Below, piece by piece: positions 8,764-18,213 of a stretch of DNA of 64,000 nt. Source of the stretch: Aequorivita xiaoshiensis (GTDB lineage Bacteria; Bacteroidota; Bacteroidia; Flavobacteriales; Flavobacteriaceae). The stretch covers positions 372,001 to 436,000 of the forward strand of contig NZ_JAIRBB010000001.1 in assembly GCF_022008395.1 (NCBI RefSeq), read 5' to 3'. The position numbers and the translations under genes are program-made. Numbering within the stretch: the first letter of the stretch is position 1; the number at the start of each line of letters is the position of its first letter. The notes beneath the pieces are model-generated. The model was not told the origin of the DNA, did no database searches, and saw only the letters and a program-made list of their open reading frames with translations.

Positions 8764-8816
8764 CTAAAATAAAAGGTGGTAAGAAAGGTATGACGTTTTT
8801 TGAAAGACTCTAACTA

Positions 8817-10133
8817 CTATTCTTTAATTTTACCACGAAGTGTCTTTCGGTCGATATTGAGAATTTCTGCAGCCTTGGTTTGATTATTATTTGTAGCCTC
8901 TAGCACTTTTTGAATATAAATCTTCTCCATTTCTTTTAAAGAAAGTAAATCGCTATCAGGAAAGTCTATCTTATATTTAAGTGTTTCAGGTAAGTCTTTT
9001 ACACCAATTGTTCGGTCGCACATAATTACCGCACGCTGGATTACATTTTCCAATTCACGAATATTTCCAGGCCAATCATACCGCTGTAATAAGGCTTGCG
9101 CATCAGAATCTAGAGTAACGTAACGATCTTTATATTCATTTCCATATTTAAATAAAAATTTATCTGCTAATAACGGAATGTCTTCTTTACGCTCGCGAAG
9201 TGGTGGTACATTTATTTCTACAACTGTTAATCGATAAAAAAGATCTTCTCTAAAAGTCTCCTTCCCAATCATTTCTTTTAAATCGCTATTTGTTGCTGCA
9301 ATTACACGAACGTCAATTTTTTCTGATTTTCTTTCACCTACTTTCATCACCTCCTTCTCTTGTAAAACTCTCAAAAGTCGAGTTTGAACAGATAAGGGCG
9401 CATTTCCAATTTCATCTAAAAAGATAGTACCACCTTCAGCAGCCTGAAAAAAACCATCGCGGTCTTCATTAGCTCCCGTAAACGCTCCTTTTACATATCC
9501 AAAAAGTTCTGATTCTAATAGGTTTTCAGGAATTCCTCCACAGTTTACCGCAATAAACGGCGCACGAGAAAACTTACCATTATAGTGAATAGAACGAGCT
9601 ACCAACTCTTTTCCTGTTCCACTTTCACCACTTATAAATATTGTAGCCTTATTGTCTTTTACCCTATCAATTATCTGAAGTACGTTCTTTATTAACTGAC
9701 TCTCCCCGATAATTTCATTGTATCTATTTGTGTCAACTGATTCCGTAATTTTCTTTCGTTTAGATTTGGCTGAAAGTGATTTTAGAACCCCTTGTTTTAA
9801 TTCTTCTTTGGTGAAAGGTTTTACCAAATAATCTACCGCACCAGACTTAATAGCTGAAAGGGCATCTTGAATGGAAGGGTAGCCTGTAACCACCAATTTG
9901 GGCATATTAGGATAGTGTTCTGAAACAAATTGAATAAGTTGGAATCCATCCACTTCGGGCATTTTTAAATCGGTAATGAGCAAGTCTATTTCCGTGTCGC
10001 GCAAGATAGCCACTGCTTCTTTAACCGAAACAGCCTTATACGTATGATATCCTAACGAATGTAGATGCCGCTGAATAAGCTCAAGGATATTTATATCATC
10101 ATCAACTATCAATATGTTTTCCTTATGCAACAT
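8817..10133 (-). CDS. sigma-54-dependent response regulator, NtrC family
   Basis: A 438-residue transcription activator. Residues ~5-120 are a receiver domain with the acidic pair DD at 11-12, phosphoacceptor Asp55 (TDLKMPE) and Lys in VKPFTKEEL. Residues ~140-375 are an AAA+ sigma-54 activation domain with Walker A GESGTGKE, the sigma-54 contact loop GAFTGA, a Walker B region (TIFLDEIG) and the arginine-rich PPLRERKEDIP segment. The C-terminus is a Fis-type helix-turn-helix (NNQTKAAEILNIDRKTLR). It follows its kinase by seven bases. A sigma-54 promoter with twin palindromes lies in the next intergenic region, making gdh its most likely target. Confidence 0.95.
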   Translation of the reverse strand: MLHKENILIVDDDINILELIQRHLHSLGYHTYKAVSVKEAVAILRDTEIDLLITDLKMPEVDGFQLIQFVSEHYPNMPKLVVTGYPSIQDALSAIKSGAVDYLVKPFTKEELKQGVLKSLSAKSKRKKITESVDTNRYNEIIGESQLIKNVLQIIDRVKDNKATIFISGESGTGKELVARSIHYNGKFSRAPFIAVNCGGIPENLLESELFGYVKGAFTGANEDRDGFFQAAEGGTIFLDEIGNAPLSVQTRLLRVLQEKEVMKVGERKSEKIDVRVIAATNSDLKEMIGKETFREDLFYRLTVVEINVPPLRERKEDIPLLADKFLFKYGNEYKDRYVTLDSDAQALLQRYDWPGNIRELENVIQRAVIMCDRTIGVKDLPETLKYKIDFPDSDLLSLKEMEKIYIQKVLEATNNNQTKAAEILNIDRKTLRGKIKE

Positions 10134-10140
10134 CTGTTTT

Positions 10141-11229
10141 TTAATGTTTTTGAAATGTAATTACAAAAATAGCACCTCTAGGATTATTATCCTGATAGTC
10201 TATGGTAGCACGGTGACTTCTTATAATTCCGTGTACAACACTCAACCCAAGTCCTGAACCATCTCCAACAGATTTTGTAGTATAAAAGGGCTGAAAAATT
10301 TTGTCGACATTCTCATCTGGAACACCAGGACCTTCATCAGAAATTTTTAAGATTATACTTTTATTTTTCTGTTCCAATGCAATTGTAATTAACCCATCTT
10401 GAGGAGAAAAGTAAATGGAATTTAAAGTTAAATTAAAAATTACTTGAGTAAGCTGAATAGTATCGGCCTTAAGCATAACTGCCTCATCAGGAAGTATTAA
10501 CTTACACCTAACTTCGTTCTTTTTAAACGTAGGATCAAGTAAGTTTACGGCATCTCTAATTACAGGAACAATGTCTGTTTGATCTAGGTTTTGTGGCATT
10601 TCACAAGCAAAAAACATCAGTTTCTTAACAACTTCTCTTGAGAAAATCGCGCTATTAATTATTTTATCGAGGTCTTTGCTGGTTTGAGTGTTTTCAGTCT
10701 CTTTACTTTTTAATAATTCTGCAAAACCAAGAATATTAGCAAGAGGGGTATTGAGTTCGTGAGCAATTCCAGCAGTAATTTCACCCAAAATACTCAATCG
10801 GTCTGCGTGTTCCATTTTTCGCTTTAGAACCGTTTCATTTTCTCGAATTGACACGCGCTCTAACAAATCACCAACATTAATGGCCACAGTATCCAACAAC
10901 TGTTTTTCTTCTTTTAAAAAATCTTCATTAGAATATTTATTCGACGGATAGTGCACTTTAATATACCCATTCGACTCGTTAAAAACTTTAATATTGCTTT
11001 CAATGGTGACACTGGTTTTAGGTAGCGCATTTGAAATAAGATGAAATGGATGCGAGTTTATTTCAACAGTAGTGTGTTTATTAAATTGAAAAGACTTCCT
11101 AAGACTCAATACAATCGAGTATAGCGTTTTATCTAATTCGTTATAATCGTTGTTTACAATTATAGACGAAACCTCATACAAACAGGTGAGTTCTTTGAGA
11201 CGCTCGGTAAGATTTTCTTCTGGTGTCAT
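10141..11229 (-). CDS. cytoplasmic sensor histidine kinase (NtrB-like arrangement)
   Basis: A 362-residue histidine kinase without any membrane segment or signal peptide, so it senses something in the cytoplasm. Residues ~1-125 look like a GAF-type sensory domain. The dimerisation/phosphoacceptor domain has His157 in GIAHELNTPLANILG. The ATPase domain has the N box (TLNSIYFS), the G1 box (SDEGPGVPDENVDKIFQPF) and the G2 box (GDGSGLGLSVVHGI). The kinase and regulator genes are separated by seven bases and form one operon. A possible -7 box on this strand (TACCTTTG, 11250-11257) lies just before the start but lacks a clear -33 partner. Confidence 0.93.
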   Translation of the reverse strand: MTPEENLTERLKELTCLYEVSSIIVNNDYNELDKTLYSIVLSLRKSFQFNKHTTVEINSHPFHLISNALPKTSVTIESNIKVFNESNGYIKVHYPSNKYSNEDFLKEEKQLLDTVAINVGDLLERVSIRENETVLKRKMEHADRLSILGEITAGIAHELNTPLANILGFAELLKSKETENTQTSKDLDKIINSAIFSREVVKKLMFFACEMPQNLDQTDIVPVIRDAVNLLDPTFKKNEVRCKLILPDEAVMLKADTIQLTQVIFNLTLNSIYFSPQDGLITIALEQKNKSIILKISDEGPGVPDENVDKIFQPFYTTKSVGDGSGLGLSVVHGIIRSHRATIDYQDNNPRGAIFVITFQKH

Positions 11230-11316
11230 AAAAGATAATAGATCTTTTTCAAAGGTATCAAAATAAAAGGTTCGTAGGGTTTTAGTAGTGATTTCACTTC
11301 AAAAAACCGAATAAAA

Positions 11317-11353
11317 AAACTGATTAAGACTTCAAAGAGGTCTTAATCAGTTT
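11317..11353 (-). terminator. intrinsic terminator of the SYLF-protein gene
   Basis: A perfect 14-bp stem, AAACTGATTAAGAC (11317-11330) with GTCTTAATCAGTTT (11340-11353), has a 9-nt loop. On the minus strand it is followed by a run of T (complement of 11311-11319), 40 bp after the stop of the gene at 11395-11928. Confidence 0.88.
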
Positions 11354-11394
11354 ATAAAAAATGCCTTAAGTTTTATATCTATTATGAAAATAGA

Positions 11395-11928
11395 TTAATC
11401 GAAAGGTCTAAATTCAAATTTTTGTCCTCCAACGGAAACCTCAGCCATTAATCCTTCTTTCGGAAGTGTAAATACGGCTACACCATCGGTATATGTTACA
11501 TCAAATGAAGGTGGACTTTGATTTACAGCAATGGCTGATAAATTCGATCCAAAACGAAATTTATTACTCATAAAGTCTTCAACCGCTTTGTCCGTTTTTA
11601 AGAAAATAATTTCCCTAAATGCTTTTCCTCCAATTTGTGCTCCCACATCAAGTTGTTTCATACTGGCCATACCTACAAGTTCACCTTGTTTGTAAACTGC
11701 TCCATTACCAGATGCGGCGCCAATAATTACAGCTCCTTTTCCTACATTTGGAAAAATTACATAGGCTTTTGCATCATCAAAATAACGTTGTAGTTTTGGA
11801 TTAACTTCTAGAAAAGCAGCTTTCGCATTTTCAGCATCTGCAACTACCTTTTTATCATCGACAGCTTGCGCAAATAATGATACACTTAAAAACAGCATCA
11901 TTACCATTAATATGTTTTTAGTTTTCAT
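11395..11928 (-). CDS. SYLF (Ysc84-like) lipid-binding domain protein, exported
   Basis: A 177-residue protein with a clear signal peptide (about residues 1-20, ending SLFAQA). The rest is a single SYLF/Ysc84 domain: AKAYVIFPNVGKGAVIIGAASGNGAVYKQG is the hallmark start of the fold, and VGAQIGGKAFREIIFLKTDKAV follows. The domain binds phosphoinositides in eukaryotes; in bacteria the role is unknown and the protein is probably in the periplasm or at the outer membrane. It is a single-gene unit: a terminator follows it and 130 bp of empty sequence precedes it. Confidence 0.88.
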   Translation of the reverse strand: MKTKNILMVMMLFLSVSLFAQAVDDKKVVADAENAKAAFLEVNPKLQRYFDDAKAYVIFPNVGKGAVIIGAASGNGAVYKQGELVGMASMKQLDVGAQIGGKAFREIIFLKTDKAVEDFMSNKFRFGSNLSAIAVNQSPPSFDVTYTDGVAVFTLPKEGLMAEVSVGGQKFEFRPFD

Positions 11929-12057
11929 AATCTTACTATTTCTATTTTTTATTTATATCTAAAATTACATCTTTTACAAAAAAGGATAGGTTAAAAGAGT
12001 GTTAGATTAAATATAATTATATGCCAATAAGCATTTAAAAAGGAGGGGTAGCAATAT

Positions 12058-12411
12058 TTATTTAAGATCTTTTTTTACTAAAAGATAGAAGTTATTGTCT
12101 AATGGAAGATACCCTTGATCGTATAAATAATAATAGGTAGAACCTGATTTTGTGGTATAAGTACTTGTGAAGTATTCAAAACTAAACCCTTTTCTTTGAA
12201 GTGTACTTTTTGTGGTTTTGGTTTTATCTTCCTTATTTAACTCTTCGAGAATACGATAGTTTTTACGGAGTCGGTTATTTATATTTCTAACTAAGTTTTT
12301 ACTGTCCTTATTAAGAGAGTTATTATAGGAATTACGACAAGCGTCGCTGCAGAATTTCTTGTCTGCGCGACCTATAATTTTACCCCCGCATTCTGGACAT
12401 TTTCGCTCCAT
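12058..12411 (-). CDS. zinc-ribbon protein of unknown function
   Basis: A 117-residue basic protein. The first ~25 residues form a four-cysteine zinc ribbon (CPECGG near residue 5 and FCSDAC near residue 20). This is followed by a basic segment with LVRNINNRLRKNYRILEELN, likely helical, and by a C-terminal Tyr/Thr-rich part (FEYFTSTYTTKSGSTYYYLY) that could be a small beta sheet. The layout suggests nucleic-acid or protein binding, but I do not recognise a characterised family. It stands alone on the minus strand, with unrelated genes on both sides. Confidence 0.75.
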   Translation of the reverse strand: MERKCPECGGKIIGRADKKFCSDACRNSYNNSLNKDSKNLVRNINNRLRKNYRILEELNKEDKTKTTKSTLQRKGFSFEYFTSTYTTKSGSTYYYLYDQGYLPLDNNFYLLVKKDLK

Positions 12412-12518
12412 AGTCTAAATATAAAAAATTCAAAGATCAATTTCCAATTTAAAAATTTGAAAGTCAGTTATTTTAAAAATTTATCTCTCAATCTATAGGT
12501 TATAATTGTGATTAATCA

Positions 12519-13409
12519 TCACTTTATATGAAATCTATAAATAGCTTCCAATTTCAAAAATACTCCGCCACTTAAAGTAGGGTTTAATTGGATTCTATTA
12601 TCGCCGAAACTAAAGGCAGAAAGACCTAAATCAATCTTTTCGCCATCGTTATACATTTCATATTTATTGGTAGAATATCCAACCTTTGCACGTAGCAACA
12701 CACTTTCTTGTAAAGCATTAAATTGTAAATAACTTGCAAATTCTAATGAACTTAAATCGGCGTAAAGTGTTTTATCGTTTTCATATTGAACATTATAACT
12801 GCGACCAATTCCAAAGTAGTCAATTCCTACGGTTGTAGCACCTAGCTTGTAACTAACATCGGCTGTAATTGGCAGGCTCATATCCATTTCAAATCGTTTG
12901 TTTGGGCTTAAATAATACCATCCTAAAATAGGAGTAGTAAATAACCCAAAAGCTTCTTGAGATCCATAAAACCCGAAGCGATAGATAAGATTTTCATTCT
13001 TTTTCAATTTTAACAAAGCAAAGGCACCAAGAAAAAAGTCATCACTAGAAATATCATGGTAATCTGAGGACAATTTAGGCAATAAAACTATTGTTGTACT
13101 CCATTTTTCAGACCATGTAGAGGCCATTCCTACTTTTAAATTCGTGCTGTAAAGATTTGAAAATTCTGATTCGGGAAATAATTGAACCTTGTTAAAGCTG
13201 AAATCCGCTCCAATAATTAATGCGTGGTTTGCATTCAAGACTAAAGGAAATGTGAAGCCAACATCAAAAAACTCAACATTTGTATCGCTGTCGGTATCTT
13301 TAAAATTATTATTTAAAGTTTGTCCATATCCCATTCGGAATAGATCCACATATTCTTGTGCAGAAGCTGAAAATGGAAACAGAAAAACGAGAAGTAATAG
13401 TTTTTTCAA
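12519..13409 (-). CDS. DUF6268-type outer-membrane beta-barrel protein
   Basis: A 296-residue exported protein: signal peptide about residues 1-17 (MKKLLLLVFLFPFSASAQ), then alternating hydrophobic/polar stretches typical of beta strands, ending in an aromatic-rich strand (LKLEAIYRFHIK). It fits the DUF6268 outer-membrane family common in Flavobacteriaceae, whose function is unknown. No enzymatic motif is visible. The gene lies 58 bp downstream of the class V aminotransferase on the same strand and could share its message. Confidence 0.75.
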   Translation of the reverse strand: MKKLLLLVFLFPFSASAQEYVDLFRMGYGQTLNNNFKDTDSDTNVEFFDVGFTFPLVLNANHALIIGADFSFNKVQLFPESEFSNLYSTNLKVGMASTWSEKWSTTIVLLPKLSSDYHDISSDDFFLGAFALLKLKKNENLIYRFGFYGSQEAFGLFTTPILGWYYLSPNKRFEMDMSLPITADVSYKLGATTVGIDYFGIGRSYNVQYENDKTLYADLSSLEFASYLQFNALQESVLLRAKVGYSTNKYEMYNDGEKIDLGLSAFSFGDNRIQLNPTLSGGVFLKLEAIYRFHIK

Positions 13410-13467
13410 TATTTGTAGAATAAAATGGTAAGCTTGTTTATCGTTTTAAAGATAAAATAAATATTTA

Positions 13468-14958
13468 CTAGAACGTAAACCAGTCCTCCATTTTATTATC
13501 TACCACCTCATTAATATGAATATATTCGTTGCTCTTAGAATTGTATTTATAGTCTTTACTCCAAGTTGGAAAGTTTTCTGCTAATTGTTTTAAGGCCTCA
13601 CAGACGTATAATACTTCTGCATTGGTTGTTGTAGGGCTAAAAGACATTCTTATCCACCCTGGTTTATGCGATAAATCACCAGCGTCTATTTCACAAGTAA
13701 TATTATTTGAAGTTTCTTGATCTACGTGAAGCAAATAATGACCATAAGTACCTGCGCAAGAACAACCGCCACGAGATTGTATTCCGAAATAATCATTTAA
13801 AATTTTCACGCCAAGATTGAAGTGTAAATCATCTATATAAAAACTAATTACCGCCAATCTATCTTGAATATTTGGTGCTAGTATGTTTAGATTTGGAATT
13901 TTATTGAGTTTTTCAAAAACAATATCTAAAATTTCGTGTTCGCGTTTTAAAATATTGTCAACTCCCATTTTTTCTTTCAAACGGATTGAAAGCGCCGTGC
14001 GTATAGTTTGTAAAAATCCTGGAGTGCCGCCATCTTCACGAGTTTCAATGTCGTCGATATATTTATGATTTCCCCAAGGGTTTGTCCATGATACAGTTCC
14101 TCCTCCTGGGTTATCGGGAATAGAATTCTTATAAAGATTATTATTAAAAATTAGCACACCACTACTTCCAGGACCTCCCAAAAATTTATGCGGTGAAAAA
14201 AATATCGCATCTAAGTGTGCACCTTCTTCTTCTGGGTGCATATCAATTGAGATATAAGGCGCAGAACAAGCAAAATCTACAAAACAAAGGCCTCCTTGCG
14301 CGTGCATCAATTTTGCAATTTCGTGATATGGCGTCTGAATTCCTGTTACGTTTGAGCAAGCAGTAACTGCAGCAATCTTTAAAGGTCGATCTGCGTGTTT
14401 TTTTAAAATTTCTTCAAAAGTTTCTAGACAAACCAGAACATCGTCATTCGGTGGAATTACCACAACATCTGCTATAGTTTCTAACCATGAAGTTTGATTG
14501 CTGTGGTGCTCCATATGAGTTACAAAAACCACAGGTCTTATTTCATCAGGGATATTAGTGTACTTTTTAATATTCTCAGGGATTTTCAATCCAAGAATAC
14601 GTTGAAACTTATTTACAGCTCCTGTCATTCCGCTACCAGATGTAATTAATACATCATTTTGGTTGGCGTTAACATGCCTTTTAATAATGTTTCTAGCCTC
14701 GTGGTAAGCTCTAGTCATAGCCGTTCCCGTTACAGATGTTTCGGTATGCGTATTAGCTACAAAAGGCCCAAAGTCGTTTAGAAGTTTTTCTTCAATAGGC
14801 CCGTATAAACGACCACTTGCCGTCCAGTCGGTATAAATTATCTTTTTGCTTCCGAATGGCGAAGTAAAGCTCTGATCGATACCAACAATATTATTTCTGA
14901 AAGTCTCAAAATACTTTTCCAGCGCGCTAGCCTCTATATTTTTTTCAGAAGATTTCAC
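13468..14958 (-). CDS. class V aminotransferase, cysteine desulfurase-like
   Basis: A 496-residue PLP enzyme of the CsdA/SufS-like group (COG0520), which removes S or Se from cysteine-type substrates. The PLP lysine lies in FFSPHKFLGGPGSSG; the His-containing HMEHHSNQTSW loop near residue 150 and the Cys-containing loop RGGCSCAGTYGH near residue 405 are also present. It is ~90 residues longer than the SufS encoded at 56301-57515 and begins with a distinctive FGSKKIIYTDWTASGRLYGP stretch. It follows the DsbD gene by 20 bp. The substrate is not known; this is a separate lineage from SufS and should not be assumed to serve Fe-S assembly. Confidence 0.85.
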   Translation of the reverse strand: MKSSEKNIEASALEKYFETFRNNIVGIDQSFTSPFGSKKIIYTDWTASGRLYGPIEEKLLNDFGPFVANTHTETSVTGTAMTRAYHEARNIIKRHVNANQNDVLITSGSGMTGAVNKFQRILGLKIPENIKKYTNIPDEIRPVVFVTHMEHHSNQTSWLETIADVVVIPPNDDVLVCLETFEEILKKHADRPLKIAAVTACSNVTGIQTPYHEIAKLMHAQGGLCFVDFACSAPYISIDMHPEEEGAHLDAIFFSPHKFLGGPGSSGVLIFNNNLYKNSIPDNPGGGTVSWTNPWGNHKYIDDIETREDGGTPGFLQTIRTALSIRLKEKMGVDNILKREHEILDIVFEKLNKIPNLNILAPNIQDRLAVISFYIDDLHFNLGVKILNDYFGIQSRGGCSCAGTYGHYLLHVDQETSNNITCEIDAGDLSHKPGWIRMSFSPTTTNAEVLYVCEALKQLAENFPTWSKDYKYNSKSNEYIHINEVVDNKMEDWFTF

Positions 14959-14978
14959 CGTCTAAAATTTAAATGTTA

Positions 14979-17072
14979 TTAGTTATCGAAAGCACCTACA
15001 CCATTTTGAAGCCAATCGTAATACTCCTCGATATCTGGAGTATAACCTACTGGGTCTATTAAATTTTCCTCATTGTGATCCATTAACACATAGAATGGTT
15101 GAGCATTGGCTTTATATCTTAAAATTTGGAATTCACTCCATTTTTGACCGATATACTTCAACTCCTTTCCAGATATTTCTGAAATATACTTTTCGCCTTC
15201 TGGCAATGGTCTTTTATCATCAACATATAGCGAAATAAGAACTATGTCATTATTCAGCAACTTTAATACTTTAGGTTCACTCCAAACGCGTTCTTCCATT
15301 TTACGACAGTTTACACAAGCGTGGCCCGTAAAATCTACCAATACAGGTTTTCCAACTTTTTTAGCATATGCCAATCCAGTTTCATAGTCGTGGAATGCCA
15401 AAATATCATGTGGTCCAAGATGAGCTCCTTCAGGGAATTCAGCTGTAGCAGCGCTTCCACCAGCACCTAATTTTGTGTAACCCACACCATAAGGAGATTC
15501 GCTATATTGCATTGGAGGTGGGAAACCACTAATTAGTTTTAGAGGAGCACCCCACAATCCTGGTATTAGATAAATAGTAAATGCCGCGACAATTAATCCA
15601 ATGCTTAGACGCCCTACGGATAATTTGTCGATAGGCGAATCGTGTGGTAATTGGAATTTTCCGAACAAGTAAAGCGTTAAAGCTCCAAAAACAGCAATCC
15701 AAATTGCTAAAAACACCTCTCTTTCTAACCAATGTAATTGAAGAACTAAGTCTGCGTTTGAAAGGAATTTAAATGCTAATGCCAATTCTAGGAATCCTAA
15801 AAATACTTTTACTGTGTTTAACCATCCACCAGACTTTGGAAGTGAATTCATCCACCCTGGAAATGCTGCGAACAATGCAAACGGCATGGCTAACGCTAAT
15901 GAGAATCCGAACATCCCAACAAAAGGAGCAATTCCCCCTTTAGAGGCAGCTTCTACTAGCAATGTTCCAATAATAGGACCTGTACATGAAAAAGAGACAA
16001 TGGCCAATGCCAGTGCCATAAAGAAAATTCCGATTATACCACCTCTATCTGCTTGTCTGTCTACTTTATTTGCCCAAGAGTTAGGAAGCATTATCTCAAA
16101 AGCACCTAAAAATGAAAGTGCGAATATTACTAGTAATATGAAGAAAAAGAAGTTAAACCAAACATTTGTTGACAAGGCATTAAGTGCATCAGCTCCAAAA
16201 AACCAAGTTACAATCGCACCTAAGAATACATATATTACAATAATTGCAATACCGTAAATAATAGCGTTTTTAATTCCCGCTGCTCTAGATTTACTTTGTT
16301 TTGTAAAAAAGCTAACGGTCATTGGTATCATTGGGAATACACAAGGTGTAAGCAATGCAGTAAACCCAAAAAGGAAAGCAACAACAAATATCGTCCAAAG
16401 TCCTTTACTCTCTTGTTTTTTAGTTTGCTCAACCGCAGCCTTAGACGAATTTGATGATTTTGCCGCTCCTTGAATTGTATCCGTAGTAGTTACATTTTCT
16501 AGAAAATCGGTAGAGGAAGGAACAATTTCTTCAACATTATTTTCTTCCTCTTTTATGTCATCAGGCTTAGAATCATCTGTATTCACAGCTGCTATTGCTG
16601 AATCTGAATCTTTTTTAGGGTCAGGAATTTTAAAAATAAGATCTACATAGTTTGGTGGCAAACAACGCGTATCGTCACACACCATAAATTCAACTTCACC
16701 TTTTACAGTTGTTCCTTTATCTCCTGTTAACTGTACGCGTTGTGTAAATGTAGCAGTGTTTGAGAAGAAAGTAATTACCATATCGAACACAGGGTCAAGT
16801 TCTGTAACTCCCTTCCCTTCTTTTACTTCACCTATGGTTTTATAGGCCTTGTTTTCTTCAAAAGTAAAAACAGTTGGTAGCGGACCTCCCTCAGGAACTA
16901 CTTGTGAATAAAGATGCCATCCACCTTCAATAGTAGCTTTTGAAATTAAATCGTATTCAGTTTCTGATATTTTTTTTACGCTAGTAGACCATTTTACTGG
17001 GTCTAATATTTGAGATTGAACTGTAGTAAGCGAAACAATGGTTAAGAGGAGGTAGAGAAAAAATTTGTTCAT
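14979..17072 (-). CDS. DsbD-like thiol:disulfide interchange protein
   Basis: A 697-residue inner-membrane protein that carries reducing power from cytoplasmic thioredoxin to the periplasm. A signal peptide ([21 protein letters not shown]) is followed by a periplasmic N-domain with the redox pair CDDTRC near residue 133, an acidic linker, about eight membrane helices containing both conserved cysteines ([11 protein letters not shown] and FSCTGPIIG), and a C-terminal thioredoxin domain with CVNC ([12 protein letters not shown]). All three cysteine pairs of DsbD are present. The frame is open to a TTG at 17111, but the ATG at 17072 begins the signal peptide exactly. The class V aminotransferase follows by 20 bp. 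Confidence 0.93.
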   Translation of the reverse strand: MNKFFLYLLLTIVSLTTVQSQILDPVKWSTSVKKISETEYDLISKATIEGGWHLYSQVVPEGGPLPTVFTFEENKAYKTIGEVKEGKGVTELDPVFDMVITFFSNTATFTQRVQLTGDKGTTVKGEVEFMVCDDTRCLPPNYVDLIFKIPDPKKDSDSAIAAVNTDDSKPDDIKEEENNVEEIVPSSTDFLENVTTTDTIQGAAKSSNSSKAAVEQTKKQESKGLWTIFVVAFLFGFTALLTPCVFPMIPMTVSFFTKQSKSRAAGIKNAIIYGIAIIVIYVFLGAIVTWFFGADALNALSTNVWFNFFFFILLVIFALSFLGAFEIMLPNSWANKVDRQADRGGIIGIFFMALALAIVSFSCTGPIIGTLLVEAASKGGIAPFVGMFGFSLALAMPFALFAAFPGWMNSLPKSGGWLNTVKVFLGFLELALAFKFLSNADLVLQLHWLEREVFLAIWIAVFGALTLYLFGKFQLPHDSPIDKLSVGRLSIGLIVAAFTIYLIPGLWGAPLKLISGFPPPMQYSESPYGVGYTKLGAGGSAATAEFPEGAHLGPHDILAFHDYETGLAYAKKVGKPVLVDFTGHACVNCRKMEERVWSEPKVLKLLNNDIVLISLYVDDKRPLPEGEKYISEISGKELKYIGQKWSEFQILRYKANAQPFYVLMDHNEENLIDPVGYTPDIEEYYDWLQNGVGAFDN

Positions 17073-17181
17073 TTTAAATTTTTGAATTTTTCCCAAAAAA
17101 CCGATAGCCAATGAACTACGTATTTTTATTGGGAAGTTTATTACAAGTCACTAAAATTTTAAACCCTAAAAAGGTAATCCA

Positions 17182-17209
17182 CAAATATATTGATAACTTC
17201 CGTTTTCAA
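17182..17209 (-). promoter_or_regulatory. Bacteroidota-type promoter for the DsbD gene
   Basis: On the minus strand TTG (17209-17207), 17 bp, then TATATTTG (17189-17182), matching the TTG / TAnnTTTG promoter of Bacteroidota. It predicts a leader of about 100 nt before the ATG at 17072. The whole spacer 17073-17476 is otherwise AT-rich, and I see nothing else in it. Confidence 0.6.
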
Positions 17210-17476
17210 TTACTAAAATTTAAATATTCTACAGTATTAACATTAGCACATTAAGTTAACATAATTTAAACCCAATTTTGAATTAAGGATTTTAGATTTT
17301 TTCAGAGTCAAATTTCATAAGCTTTATATCCTTAAAAAATTTGTTAATCACTTTATTATTTGGATAATGCGTATTACTTTCGCCGCCTTTACAATAAATA
17401 ATATTTATCTAAGTTTTGATGAAAGTATTATATCTCAACTTTGACTTATAAAACAATTTAATTTAAAACCACAACT

Positions 17477-17995
17477 ATGAATTTTAAAAAATTAATTTTC
17501 CTTTTTACACTTGCGCTTGCAACAATTAGCTGTAGTAGTGATGATGATGGACCAGGACCTTATGTATTTAGTAATGCAAATCTCTCAGGTAACTACAAAA
17601 CAACCTTATTAACAAGCGATATTGAAGAAACATACACTGTAAATGGAACAGAAGTTAAATCTGTTACTAAAGTTGTTGGTGATACTTTTCAAATGACAAC
17701 GGTATTCGGTGCTGATGGTTCTTATAGTGCTTCTGGACAATACCGTATTGAAACTAAAGTGACAACTGCTGGTAACACCAACACCACCTCAGAAATTATT
17801 CTTGTAGATGATGAAGGCGCCTATTCGATAAGTCCAGATAAAAAGAGATTGACTATTACAATTGACGGGGATGCTGAAACTTTTGATGTTTCTCTTTTCA
17901 ATGAAACAAAATTGAACTTAAAAAAAGAAGTTAACGAAACGATTGATGACATTCCTACTGTAGGTACGTTTAAAGTGAACTACGAGCGTATCTAA
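17477..17995 (+). CDS. lipoprotein, lipocalin-like, probably surface exposed
   Basis: A 172-residue lipoprotein. The type II signal peptide ends at Cys19 (LATISC) and is followed at once by SSDDD, which resembles the acidic lipoprotein export signal reported for Flavobacteriaceae and Bacteroides, suggesting surface display. The mature part begins LSGNYKTTLL and alternates short beta strands (FQMTTVFGADGSYSASGQY; KKRLTITIDGD), as in the small lipocalin-like families of Bacteroidota. The ligand is unknown. It is a single-gene unit with a strong terminator at 18014-18048. Confidence 0.8.
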   Translation: MNFKKLIFLFTLALATISCSSDDDGPGPYVFSNANLSGNYKTTLLTSDIEETYTVNGTEVKSVTKVVGDTFQMTTVFGADGSYSASGQYRIETKVTTAGNTNTTSEIILVDDEGAYSISPDKKRLTITIDGDAETFDVSLFNETKLNLKKEVNETIDDIPTVGTFKVNYERI

Positions 17996-18013
17996 GATAT
18001 AGTTATTCTTTTT

Positions 18014-18048
18014 AAAAGTCGTCTAAAACTTAGTTCTAGACGACTTTT
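18014..18048 (+). terminator. intrinsic terminator after the lipoprotein gene
   Basis: AAAAGTCGTCTA (18014-18025) pairs perfectly with TAGACGACTTTT (18037-18048), an 11-nt loop lies between, and T residues continue to 18051. Confidence 0.9.
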
Positions 18049-18158
18049 TTTATTGGATTATTTTTGAAGACACCTCTTTACAAACACGAATTGAATTAGT
18101 AACACTTCAACATCAAATTTTGCCCTTAGTCTCTACTACTCAATTCTGTAAAATTGCT

Positions 18159-18166
18159 TATTTTTG
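18159..18166 (+). promoter_or_regulatory. possible -7 box for ileS
   Basis: TATTTTTG matches TAnnTTTG and lies 47 bp before the ileS ATG at 18214. No TTG is found at the expected distance upstream, so only half of the promoter is supported. Confidence 0.4.
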
Positions 18167-18213
18167 CACCCTGTCTACAAAAAGGGCATAAAAACCATTA
18201 CAACACCCAACTT

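Noticed and set aside
13468-14958. Second sufS gene
   Set aside because: It is in the same superfamily but longer, with a different Cys loop and N-terminus, and outside the SUF operon, so it is kept as an unassigned class V aminotransferase.
15814-16257. Long plus-strand open frame (147 codons) within the DsbD gene
   Set aside because: It is the reverse complement of the conserved DsbD membrane domain, which has intact motifs; its own translation has low-complexity Asn/Pro/Ala text and no recognisable fold.
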